Part shown: in pieces, positions 1 through 7,485 of the stretch
Numbering within the stretch: the first letter of the stretch is position 1
How the letters are laid out: every line of letters starts with the position of its first letter
DNA from: an uncultured Clostridia bacterium
GTDB lineage: Bacteria; Bacillota; Clostridia; Christensenellales; DTU072
Assembly (NCBI GenBank): GCA_944349735.1
Contig: CALVNM010000005.1
Location: forward strand, 1 to 54,204
Direction: 5' to 3'
DNA length: 54,204 bases
Translations under genes and position numbers: made by a program
The notes under the pieces: model-generated
The model's database searches: none
Seen by the model: the letters and a program-made list of their open reading frames with translations, nothing else
What the model was told of the DNA's origin: nothing

Positions 1-44
1 AACTGCCTTGGGAAGGCAGGATTCTACCGTTGAACTACTTTCGC
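1..44 (-). tRNA. tRNA-Gly (anticodon CCC), 5' part only
   Basis: The minus strand from 44 downwards starts GCGAAAG, then a D-arm (GTTC, loop AACGGTA, GAAT) and an anticodon stem CTGCC/GGCAG closing the loop TTCCCAA. The anticodon is therefore CCC, glycine. The variable loop, T-arm and acceptor 3' half lie beyond the left edge, so the gene is cut by the window and not necessarily broken. The arm lengths are canonical (7-bp acceptor strand, 4-bp D stem, 5-bp anticodon stem). A promoter for it is visible at 64-92. Confidence 0.88.
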
Positions 45-63
45 AATTCCCTTGTCGCATACT

Positions 64-92
64 ATTATATATCGCTTTCGCCGCTTTTGCAA
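64..92 (-). promoter_or_regulatory. Promoter of tRNA-Gly gene
   Basis: On the minus strand TTGCAA (87-92) and TATAAT (64-69) are separated by exactly 17 bp. The predicted start is near base 57, giving a leader of about a dozen bases before the tRNA at 44. The promoter is flanked by inverted arms CGCATACT (56-63) and AGTATGCG (94-101). Confidence 0.7.
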
Positions 93-111
93 CAGTATGC
101 GGGAATTTATT

Positions 112-423
112 TTAGCGTTTTGAGCCGGCAAGAGTCGCAAGCACTTGGAGCATTTCGGGCGAGATCATTCCGTTCAGTCCGTTCAATCCTGCTGGATCGG
201 GCGCGCTTTGAGTCCCGTAACCGCCGGAGTAATTTCCTCCGCTTTGCTGTGTGCCTCCGAAGTTCCCGAAATTTCCGAAAGGATTGCCGCCTCCTTTGTT
301 TCCGCCCATACCGCCCATGGCGTTCATCAGTGCCAGCATCTGCGACATGTCCATGCCGCCTTTACCGCCCGCGCCGCCTAGTCCGCCCATCATGAGTAAA
401 GGTAATAACGAACTTATATCCAT
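112..423 (-). CDS. Small glycine/methionine-rich protein, function unknown
   Basis: I do not recognise this 103-residue protein. Residues 1-35 are rich in Met, Leu and Gly (repeated MGG and GGxGG). The middle is Gly/Asn/Phe/Gln-rich with a repeated FGNFGNFGG run. The last 20 residues look like a short amphipathic helix (ISPEMLQVLATLAG). No signal peptide or clear membrane helix is seen. The start at 423 is preceded by GAGGTAAAAT, a good ribosome binding site. It follows the 86-residue gene by 12 bp in the same direction, so the two are probably co-transcribed. Low-complexity, glycine-rich composition is common in spore coat and aggregation-prone proteins, but that is only a resemblance. Confidence 0.65.
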   Translation of the reverse strand: MDISSLLPLLMMGGLGGAGGKGGMDMSQMLALMNAMGGMGGNKGGGNPFGNFGNFGGTQQSGGNYSGGYGTQSAPDPAGLNGLNGMISPEMLQVLATLAGSKR

Positions 424-435
424 ATTTTACCTCGC

Positions 436-696
436 TCAGCGCTTCAATTGATTGATAAGCTCGCGCATGCGTTCGCTTTGCTCCGGAGTCAGAAGGGGAA
501 GCAACCTGGTGTAAAACGAATCTATCACGTCGTTGTTCAGCTCGCCGCTCGCTCTGCCTTGCTCCGCCGCTTTGAACAGTTCCGACATCAGCTCCGCTTC
601 GTCCATGCCCGCGTATTTTGCCACCGCTTCTTCCGGAGTCATCTGCGGGGCGCGCGCCCGACTGTTTTTCCTTTTGATATAATCGTTTATGTTCAT
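436..696 (-). CDS. Small helical protein, function unknown
   Basis: An 86-residue, highly charged, probably all-helical protein that I cannot assign to a family. It has a basic N-terminus (residues 1-17) and three predicted helices, with acidic and Met/Glu-rich patches and a final TPEQSERMRELINQLKR-like helix. I chose the start at 696 because the sequence GGAGCGAGGTGG lies just upstream; an in-frame ATG at 714 would add six residues and overlap that site. It is the first gene of a two-gene unit with the glycine-rich gene at 112-423. It is divergent from the large regulator at 860, with 163 bp between them. The pairing of a charged helical protein and a glycine-rich partner is the only functional clue. 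Confidence 0.65.
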   Translation of the reverse strand: MNINDYIKRKNSRARAPQMTPEEAVAKYAGMDEAELMSELFKAAEQGRASGELNNDVIDSFYTRLLPLLTPEQSERMRELINQLKR

Positions 697-781
697 ATCG
701 CCACCTCGCTCCATAATATGCGCTTAATGCCCGATAGGTGAGTATGAAAATTTCTTCGTAAGCAATTCACAGATAATTCAC

Positions 782-810
782 TTGACTTGCATTTACGAAT
801 AATTTACAAT
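782..810 (+). promoter_or_regulatory. Promoter of the STAND/winged-helix regulator gene
   Basis: TTGACT (782-787) and TACAAT (805-810) are 17 bp apart, a near-consensus vegetative promoter. The predicted start near 817 leaves a leader of about 43 bases containing the ribosome binding site GGGAGG (849-854) before the ATG at 860. Confidence 0.75.
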
Positions 811-859
811 ATATTTACTGATAATATAACTGCAAATCTTGCCTTTACGGGAGGTATAA

Positions 860-3655
860 ATGAAGCTTGACGTTACGGTTAACGCCGTTCTCAACGACAT
901 CATGGCCGGCGAAAACGCCGCCGTACTTTTATATGCGCCCTCCGAGTACGACAAAGAAGATTTCCTGGGAGAACTCGGTACGAGATATTATAAGAGTTAT
1001 TGGTTCAATGCCGTGGTGCACGATCTGCAGCAGCCTGCGATATGCCTTATCGACGGTCTGCTCGATGGAGAACCCGAATTGCGCATGAGACTCAAGCAGT
1101 TGCTTTTCTGCAATTCCCGTTATAACGGTCCGGACGTTGCTTTGAGCGCGGTGCTCGAGTACCTCGCAAAATCGAAAAGAGAGATAATCATAGTCTTCGA
1201 GAAGATGGACATGCTCCCCGACGGCTACGATTATTCCAAGTACGTCTATCTCATCAAGCATGCGCCTTCCAACGTAAAGATAGTGCTTTCTTCGGATAAA
1301 TTCCTCTCTATGGAGGTAAACAGCTTCGAGCCTAACTGCCCGATGCTGATCGACGAAAATTCTCTTTTGAAGTGCGCGGATCTCTGCGCTCCTTCGGAAT
1401 ACGTTAAGGATCTGAACGCCAAGGATATAGCCTTCCTGAGATATGTGTCGGAATACGGAGTGGTATCCGATAAGACTGCGGAACTCATTTCCCGCGGATC
1501 GACTCGCATGCTGGACATTCTTGCCCGAAAAGGCATATATGTCGCCGCCAGGGATTCTGGTACCGGCGGGAAGTATTATTGTTTCAAGAAGGAATTTTCC
1601 GAATATCTCAAAGCGATCGAAGCGCCTTCGGAATTTGACGGTTATTATGCGGGCAAAGATCTGGGGGGTGAGATATTTGAATCTCTCTGTGCGGAAGGCA
1701 AATATTTTATCGCTTTAAGACACGCCGTACGCGACAAACGTTTCGACAGGATAGAGAAGGCTGGCAGTCTTGCCATAAATACCGACGAGATAGTCAACAT
1801 CATCAATTTCATAGGGTCGCATCCCGAACTCGGCATCGAAGAAGAGGTGGACGTGGAGAAGTATCCTTATACGGCTTTACTGCGTACGGCGCATATAGCC
1901 AAGCACGGCAGACTTTTCGCGCGTACGCTTACGGAGCTTCCGAGGATACAGGAAAGGTTATTGGAACTCGAAGACGGCGTCAGGGCATATCTTTGCGCCG
2001 TCTACGTGGAGCTTAACTGCTTCATCAAGCTGGGCGCGACCGACAAAGTGCGCGACCGCATAGGGGAGCTTAACGAGCGATATGCGGGAAACGAAGAAAT
2101 AGAAGGTTATCTGACTATATTGCGTAATTTGCTTCCCGATTTTCTCAATAACGCCGACGTAAGCGTGACGACTCTCGAACAGACGCTCGCGGCTCCCGGA
2201 GCGGACAGGCATTTCTGGTATCTCAAGCTGTATGAAGATCTCGAATTATATTACTATCACGTAGGCAATTACCGTCAGTCCATGGATACGGCGCGTAAGA
2301 TCAAGGCGGTGTGTCCCGGGTACGTGATACCTCTTCGCGTGATTGCGATGAATTATTTCGAGGGAGACATAGAGGAGACTACCAGGCTTCTCGAAGAAGC
2401 TCTCGACTTTGCCATCACGAATAACCTTTTCGCAGATACGCACATGCTGTACAGCGTAAAAGCGTTGGTAGCGGCGTACCACGGCAAAGCCGAAGAAGTA
2501 AAATATTATTGCGATAAAGCGTATTCCCTCATAACGAAGGAAGACAATTTCGAAAAATTCTTCACCATATATGTCCGCTGTTACACCAAAGCTTCGTCTG
2601 GCGAGGTGTCGTATGCGAGGAATCTTGCTCAGATATATCTTAAATATGCCAGAGAGCGCGCGCCCGAATACGTAGAGATGATGTTACAGTCCTACGCGTA
2701 CGCGCTGTTCCGCTCCGGAGACGGCGAGCGCGCCTATAAAGCGGCTACCCAGGCGATCAACGCCGCGAAGCACAAATCTTTCATCTGGTTGTTCAGTATG
2801 GGGCTTGCCACGAACTGGCTTCTCGTAAAAGGCGAACTTAAAGACGTGGAATCCCTGGTAGGGAACATACTCCGTTACAGCGAGAATTACGGTATGCGCA
2901 TGGTGCCTGTGGATACGGCGGGAGATATATTCGAGCCTATATTGAGATATGCCCGCGAACACGGAATCGAACCCGAGACGGTAGAGAGGATAGACGCGCT
3001 CGTCGCCGGAAGGCGCGGAGCCAAGCAGGAAGGCGCGGTCATCAAAGTCAACATGTTCGGCGACGTAAGCATTACCGTAGGCGGCAAGGAGCTGCAGTGG
3101 AAGACGCGCAAGAGCAAGGAACTTTTCCTGCATTACCTCGTGGCGGGCGACATCGGCATCGACAGGAACGTAATAATAGATTTCCTGTGGAAAGATTATC
3201 TCTACGAGAGCGCGATTAACAATCTGAAGACCACCAACAATATCATCCGCAAGACGCTCCAGGCGTATAACGTGGACTTCCGTTTAGATTATCTCAATTC
3301 CCGTTATTCGCTCAAAGTGTACAATATATCGAGCGATCTCAATACCTACCGCGAACTCGCCGAAAAATTCGCTCGGGAAGACGATGTGACGCACAAGGCG
3401 GAGATAATGTCGGACATCCTCAAGATATACAAGTCGGATTTTGCGCTCGACATGAATTATGCGGACTTCGAGCACGAGCGCACGAGTATCAAGCAGGAAA
3501 TGATCCTGAACCTCATGAAGCTCATACGCGCGCTTGCCAAGGAACGTAAGTATATCGAAGCCAAGGAATTCCTTTCCTCGCTCGTGCTTATCGACAAGTC
3601 CAACGATTACGGCCACATGGTGGCGGAACTCGACAGATTCATCAACCTCACCTGA
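860..3655 (+). CDS. Large STAND-like/TPR regulator with C-terminal winged helix and BTAD-like domain
   Basis: A 931-residue putative signal-integrating transcription factor. Residues 1-260 resemble the nucleotide-binding module of MalT-type STAND proteins: a strand plus loop LLYAPSEYDKEDF where the P-loop belongs, and a hydrophobic strand IIIVFEKMD where Walker B belongs. The loop lacks the Gly-Lys-Thr/Ser of a working P-loop, so nucleotide binding may be lost. Residues about 270-700 are helical repeats of TPR type. Residues about 727-815 look like an OmpR/SARP-type winged helix, followed by a BTAD-like helical tail. Classical SARP regulators carry the winged helix at the N-terminus; here the order is MalT-like with LuxR replaced. 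It has its own promoter and ribosome binding site. Targets are unknown. Confidence 0.72.
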   Translation: MKLDVTVNAVLNDIMAGENAAVLLYAPSEYDKEDFLGELGTRYYKSYWFNAVVHDLQQPAICLIDGLLDGEPELRMRLKQLLFCNSRYNGPDVALSAVLEYLAKSKREIIIVFEKMDMLPDGYDYSKYVYLIKHAPSNVKIVLSSDKFLSMEVNSFEPNCPMLIDENSLLKCADLCAPSEYVKDLNAKDIAFLRYVSEYGVVSDKTAELISRGSTRMLDILARKGIYVAARDSGTGGKYYCFKKEFSEYLKAIEAPSEFDGYYAGKDLGGEIFESLCAEGKYFIALRHAVRDKRFDRIEKAGSLAINTDEIVNIINFIGSHPELGIEEEVDVEKYPYTALLRTAHIAKHGRLFARTLTELPRIQERLLELEDGVRAYLCAVYVELNCFIKLGATDKVRDRIGELNERYAGNEEIEGYLTILRNLLPDFLNNADVSVTTLEQTLAAPGADRHFWYLKLYEDLELYYYHVGNYRQSMDTARKIKAVCPGYVIPLRVIAMNYFEGDIEETTRLLEEALDFAITNNLFADTHMLYSVKALVAAYHGKAEEVKYYCDKAYSLITKEDNFEKFFTIYVRCYTKASSGEVSYARNLAQIYLKYARERAPEYVEMMLQSYAYALFRSGDGERAYKAATQAINAAKHKSFIWLFSMGLATNWLLVKGELKDVESLVGNILRYSENYGMRMVPVDTAGDIFEPILRYAREHGIEPETVERIDALVAGRRGAKQEGAVIKVNMFGDVSITVGGKELQWKTRKSKELFLHYLVAGDIGIDRNVIIDFLWKDYLYESAINNLKTTNNIIRKTLQAYNVDFRLDYLNSRYSLKVYNISSDLNTYRELAEKFAREDDVTHKAEIMSDILKIYKSDFALDMNYADFEHERTSIKQEMILNLMKLIRALAKERKYIEAKEFLSSLVLIDKSNDYGHMVAELDRFINLT

Positions 3656-3669
3656 CGATATTACGTAAG

Positions 3670-4536
3670 ATGCGATACGATACCGAATGGAAAGATTACA
3701 GCGTGATCGCTACCGGCAACGGGCTTAAACTCGAACGTTTCGGAGACGTAGTGCTGCTGAGACCCGATCCGCAGATAATATGGGAGCCGCCTTTCGATCT
3801 CTATAAATATCCCGATCTCAACGCGGTATATATGCGTAGCGCAAGCGGCGGCGGACATTGGGAATACAGGAAAAAGGTACCCGAAGAATTCATTATTGGG
3901 TGGCGAAATCTCAGATTTTCGCTCAAACTGATGGGATTCAAGCATACCGGTATTTTCCCCGAACAGGCATATCACTGGGCTAAGATGACGGAACTTATCG
4001 AGGGCGCGGGAAGAGAGGTCAAAGTTCTCAATCTTTTCGCATACACGGGGGGCGCGACCGCGGCGTGCGCTTCTGCGGGAGCGAGAGTTTGTCACGTTGA
4101 CGCGGCAAAAGCGATGTGCGAGCGCGCGGGGCGCAATCTCCTGCTTAGCGGACTGAAGGACAGACCCGTCCGCTACATAGTGGACGACTGTTTCAAATTC
4201 GTGGAACGGGAGATACGCAGAGGAAGCAAGTACGACGCCGTTGTCATGGATCCGCCTAGTTACGGCAGGGGACCGCGCGGCGAGCTGTGGAAACTGGAGG
4301 ACAAAATATTCGGACTCGTCTCTCTCACGGCGGAACTTATGTCGGACAAGCCGCTTTTTTATCTTCTCAACAGCTATACGACGGGACTTCAGCCCACGGT
4401 AATGAAAAACGTTCTGGAGATAGCGTTCGAAAAATTTCCGCATAATTCGGAAGCGTACGAATTAGGCTTGCCAACGGAGCAAAAAAATATTATACTACCC
4501 TGTGGAGCGGGAGCGATGATCACTTTTGACCCGTAA
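3670..4536 (+). CDS. Class I SAM-dependent methyltransferase (COG1092/RlmI-like)
   Basis: A 288-residue predicted rRNA methyltransferase. The SAM-binding loop LNLFAYTGGAT lies near residues 120-130, the acidic end of strand 2 is at HVDAAK, and the catalytic-region motif DPPSYGRG begins near residue 194. This matches the COG1092 family, whose RlmI and RlmK/L members make m5C or m7G in 23S rRNA. The N-terminal PUA domain of RlmI is absent; the N-terminus is a short beta-rich piece ending GGGHWEYRKK. It starts 14 bp after the regulator gene, with no convincing ribosome binding site, and is followed 14 bp later by a pseudouridine synthase. Substrate position cannot be read from sequence. Confidence 0.85.
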   Translation: MRYDTEWKDYSVIATGNGLKLERFGDVVLLRPDPQIIWEPPFDLYKYPDLNAVYMRSASGGGHWEYRKKVPEEFIIGWRNLRFSLKLMGFKHTGIFPEQAYHWAKMTELIEGAGREVKVLNLFAYTGGATAACASAGARVCHVDAAKAMCERAGRNLLLSGLKDRPVRYIVDDCFKFVEREIRRGSKYDAVVMDPPSYGRGPRGELWKLEDKIFGLVSLTAELMSDKPLFYLLNSYTTGLQPTVMKNVLEIAFEKFPHNSEAYELGLPTEQKNIILPCGAGAMITFDP

Positions 4537-4550
4537 AAACTACAGTTTGT

Positions 4551-5270
4551 ATGAATAAGATCGACACCGAAGAACTCAATATCATGTACGAAGACAACCA
4601 CATTCTCGTGGTGGTCAAGCCGCAGAACGTCCCGAGCTGTCCGGACGATTCGGGCGACGACGATCTCCTGAGCGCTCTGAAGCGCTATTTGATCGAGAAG
4701 TACAATAAACCGGGCGAAGCGTTCCTGGGTCTTGTGCACAGACTCGACAGACCGACGGGCGGCGTCATGGTTTTCGCCAAAACTTCCAAGGCTGCGGCGA
4801 GACTTTCCGAGAGCATTCGTTCGGGTCAGCTCGAGAAAAAATATCTCGCGGTGACCTGCGGTGCGATGAGGGACAAAAAAGGCGTGCTCAAAAACGCGCT
4901 TTATAAAGACGAAAGCGCGAATTCCGTGTATTGCGTACCGATAGCTACGGAAGGCGCAAAACTCGCCGTGCTGGAATATAAAACGTTGGACGTCAAGAAG
5001 GAAATAGCTCTCGTAGAAATCAAACTCATTACCGGAAGGAGTCATCAGGCGCGCGTACAGCTCGCTACCGCAGGCACGCCTATATTCGGCGACGCCAAGT
5101 ACGGCAAAGGCAAAAGTCCCGCAGGTTATAATCTCGCGTTATGGGCGGTCGAGCTTCGCTTCCCGCATCCGACGACGAAAGAGACTATGGTATTCCGCGT
5201 ATATCCGCCGGTCGAGGACGTTCCGTGGAAGTTTTTCGACGTAGCCGGCAAGCTGTCCATAATCAGATGA
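4551..5270 (+). CDS. RluA-family pseudouridine synthase
   Basis: A 239-residue RNA pseudouridine synthase. The family signature HRLDRPTGG is at 63-71, with catalytic Asp at 66. Further family blocks are KKYLAV, the motif GRSHQARVQLA, and GDAKYG. There is no N-terminal S4 domain, so it resembles the short RluA/YhcT-type members and not RluD. Uridine in rRNA or tRNA is the expected substrate. The ATG at 4551 has no visible ribosome binding site; a second Met sits at residue 12. It lies directly behind the methyltransferase, suggesting a small RNA-modification unit. A second RluA-type enzyme with an S4 domain is at 41940. Confidence 0.9.
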   Translation: MNKIDTEELNIMYEDNHILVVVKPQNVPSCPDDSGDDDLLSALKRYLIEKYNKPGEAFLGLVHRLDRPTGGVMVFAKTSKAAARLSESIRSGQLEKKYLAVTCGAMRDKKGVLKNALYKDESANSVYCVPIATEGAKLAVLEYKTLDVKKEIALVEIKLITGRSHQARVQLATAGTPIFGDAKYGKGKSPAGYNLALWAVELRFPHPTTKETMVFRVYPPVEDVPWKFFDVAGKLSIIR

Positions 5271-5382
5271 TCGGATACTTGAAAGTTTAGTAAAAACGCG
5301 CGATCGGGAACAGAACAGACAGGAAATCGTAAAAAACAAAGACCGTATCCTGCCTTTTTTCGCTGTGTCGCGGTGCGGTCAT

Positions 5383-6507
5383 CTATCCTTTGCGTGCGGC
5401 TATCGCGCTAACGGCGCGTAAGAGGGCTTCGACGTCTTTGGAGGTATTGCATACGCCTATACTCGCTCTCACCGCTCCGCGGCGGAGGGTGCCCAGCCAT
5501 TTATGAATGAGCGGCGCGCAATGCAAGCCCGCGCGAACCGCGATACCGTATTCCGCGTCGAGAATATCCGCCGTTTCCGAGCTTGAGAGATCTCCTATGT
5601 TGAACGATACGACTCCGTTGAGATTGTCGGTGTACAGCTTTACTTGCGGTATGCTTTTCAATCCGTCTATAAGCTCCGCCGACAGCTCGGTGATCCTGCG
5701 TACTATGCTTTCTTTATGCTTCACGCTCCAGCGTATCCCTTCGGAAAGTCCCGCTATCCCGGCGGCGTTCAGAGTGCCGCTCTCCAGTCCCTCCGGAGGC
5801 GATAGCGGTTGTACGAGCGAAGCGCTGTCCGTACCGGTCCCGCCGTATATGAGAGGGGTCGGAACGTAATCTTTTGCGCATACGAGAAATCCCGTTCCCT
5901 GAGGTCCGTGCAGACCTTTATGTCCCGCTCCCGCAAGCATGGATACGCCTTTGTACGAACTCGTCGTATGACCCAGCGACTGCGCCGCGTCTACGATAAA
6001 AGGGATCCCTTTGTCATATAGCAGGGCGCCCAGATCGTCGATAGGCTGTACGGTACCCGTTACGTTGCTCATCTCGGAAAGAACGACCAGAGAAGTGTCT
6101 GCGCTCAGATGCGCTCTGAGTATATCCGGTGTGATCACTCCGGACGGGGAGGATATATGCACTACGTTAGCGCCCTTCGAGCGCAGTCTTTCGAGCGGGC
6201 GCAGAACGCTGTTGTGCTCGAATACCGAGGTGATTATCTTGCCGAAACGGCTTTTACCGAATATCGCCGTATTCAGCGCTTCGGTACAGCTTTTCGTCAT
6301 AACGGCGTAGCCGTCGAACGTGACGGCGTTTATGCGTTCGCGGCATTCTTCGATGATCATGCCCGCGCGTATGCTGGCTTTATGCCCGCCGCGTCCCGCG
6401 TTAGCGGAGCATTTGAGTTCGCGTTCAACCGCTTTTATAACGGCGCGAGGCTTATACCGCGATGTCGCCGAATTGTCGAGATAAATACACGCTTTTATGT
6501 AGCTCAT
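5383..6507 (-). CDS. Cysteine desulfurase family aminotransferase (class V)
   Basis: A 374-residue PLP enzyme of the NifS/SufS superfamily. The lysine for PLP is in GAGHKGLHGPQG (about residue 197), the PLP-contacting Asp in FIVDAAQS, and the reactive cysteine in RAGLHCAP (about residue 330). This pattern fits the Clostridial cysteine desulfurase branch (TIGR01977-like) more than housekeeping IscS. It would release sulfur (or selenium) from cysteine. I prefer the start MSYIKACIYLDNSATS at 6507; a longer frame to 6564 would overlap the divergent DUF3343 gene. TACAAT lies only 5 bases before this ATG, with no good -35 and no ribosome binding site. The divergent DUF3343 neighbour suggests a donor-carrier pair. 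Confidence 0.88.
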   Translation of the reverse strand: MSYIKACIYLDNSATSRYKPRAVIKAVERELKCSANAGRGGHKASIRAGMIIEECRERINAVTFDGYAVMTKSCTEALNTAIFGKSRFGKIITSVFEHNSVLRPLERLRSKGANVVHISSPSGVITPDILRAHLSADTSLVVLSEMSNVTGTVQPIDDLGALLYDKGIPFIVDAAQSLGHTTSSYKGVSMLAGAGHKGLHGPQGTGFLVCAKDYVPTPLIYGGTGTDSASLVQPLSPPEGLESGTLNAAGIAGLSEGIRWSVKHKESIVRRITELSAELIDGLKSIPQVKLYTDNLNGVVSFNIGDLSSSETADILDAEYGIAVRAGLHCAPLIHKWLGTLRRGAVRASIGVCNTSKDVEALLRAVSAIAARKG

Positions 6508-6545
6508 AATAGATTGTAGTGAATCGATACTTACGGAGACTGCAT

Positions 6546-6764
6546 ATGAATTACCTCGCCCCATTCAGATCGAGAAGCGAAGCCTTCAGGATGAGCCGCG
6601 CGCTTAACGAAAGACATATAGCTTCCGCCATTATCAATACTCCTCGTTCGCTCGGAGTAAGCTGCGGACTGACGGTGGTATTCGACTCTTCTCACTTAGA
6701 TACCGTCAAAGAGATCGTTTCCTCGCTTTCGCTCGGAAGCTTACAGGGTATTTTCAGGAAATAG
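6546..6764 (+). CDS. DUF3343 putative Se/S carrier-like protein
   Basis: A 72-residue protein of the DUF3343 family. The family feature is visible: an N-terminal beta-alpha unit (FRSRSEAFRMSRAL), a PRSLGVSCGL turn with one conserved cysteine (CG), then a short second beta-alpha unit. DUF3343 proteins are predicted small sulfur or selenium carriers using this cysteine. The start at 6546 is supported by CGGAG at 6534-6538; an in-frame ATG at 6519 lacks a site. It is divergent from the cysteine desulfurase, whose start is 38 bp away, so both could share control. The role as carrier is inferred from family and context. Confidence 0.82.
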   Translation: MNYLAPFRSRSEAFRMSRALNERHIASAIINTPRSLGVSCGLTVVFDSSHLDTVKEIVSSLSLGSLQGIFRK

Positions 6765-6774
6765 CTTCAAATCC

Positions 6775-6804
6775 TTTCCGTTCCGTGTCGTTCTATTGTA
6801 TAAT
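6775..6804 (+). promoter_or_regulatory. Promoter of nth, predicted leaderless
   Basis: A perfect TATAAT is at 6799-6804, exactly six bases before the nth ATG at 6811. The best -35 (TTTCCG, 6775-6780, 18-bp spacer) is poor. Transcription would begin at or next to the A of the ATG, leaving no leader and no ribosome binding site. Confidence 0.55.
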
Positions 6805-6810
6805 TTATGT

Positions 6811-7485
6811 ATGAACTACGCGGAAGTTTACTTAAAGCTCAAGGAAATGCACCCGGACGCCGGATGCGAACTCAATTATTCGACGCCTTTCGAATTGCTC
6901 GTTGCGGTGATATTGAGCGCGCAGTGCACCGACAAGCGCGTCAATATAGTAACGGATAAGCTTTTCAAAGTTTATAATACGCCGGAGCAATTCGCGCGGC
7001 TTACCGTAGAGGAGCTCAAACCGTACATATTTTCGACGGGGTTTTACAACAATAAAGCGAAAAACATCATAGCCGCTTCGCGCGAGATAGTCGAAAAGTA
7101 TTCGGGCGAGGTCCCGCGCGAAATGGATAAACTCGTGGTGCTCGCGGGAGTGGGACGTAAGACCGCCTCGGTGGTGATGACGGTAGCCTATGACGAGCCC
7201 GCGATGCCCGTGGACACGCACGTATTCCGCGTTTCGAGAAGGATAGGGATAGCTTCGGGGAATACCGTCGAGAAAGTGGAACGCGAATTGTGCAAAGCGT
7301 ATCCCGCGGAGCAATGGAATACATTACATCACACGCTTATATTCCACGGACGGTACGTTTGCAAGGCGCAGAAGCCCGCTTGCGGTGAGTGTAAGCTCAA
7401 AGGTATCTGTCTTTATTCGACGGGTAAAGATAAAGAAACGGAGGAGGCAAAAGATGTTTCTCGACGTTGCGACGATATACATTAA
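6811..7485 (+). CDS. nth: Endonuclease III (DNA glycosylase/AP lyase)
   Basis: A 224-residue base-excision repair enzyme that removes oxidised pyrimidines and nicks abasic sites. The helix-hairpin-helix VLAGVGRKTASVV carries catalytic Lys117, and the catalytic Asp is Asp135 in VDTHVFRV. The C-terminal 4Fe-4S ligands are visible as C-x6-C-x2-C-x5-C. The start at 6811 matches the family N-terminus; it has no ribosome binding site but a TATAAT six bases upstream. The last 32 bp overlap the start of obg. A charged tail of about 20 residues follows the iron-sulfur loop and contains the obg ribosome binding site in its coding DNA. Confidence 0.96.
   Translation: MNYAEVYLKLKEMHPDAGCELNYSTPFELLVAVILSAQCTDKRVNIVTDKLFKVYNTPEQFARLTVEELKPYIFSTGFYNNKAKNIIAASREIVEKYSGEVPREMDKLVVLAGVGRKTASVVMTVAYDEPAMPVDTHVFRVSRRIGIASGNTVEKVERELCKAYPAEQWNTLHHTLIFHGRYVCKAQKPACGECKLKGICLYSTGKDKETEEAKDVSRRCDDIH

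Noticed and set aside
5271..5382. Possible bidirectional terminator between the convergent RluA and desulfurase genes
   Set aside because: Only a weak GACCG/CGGTC pairing around 5340-5382 is visible and the T6 run (5354-5359) is not preceded by a stem.
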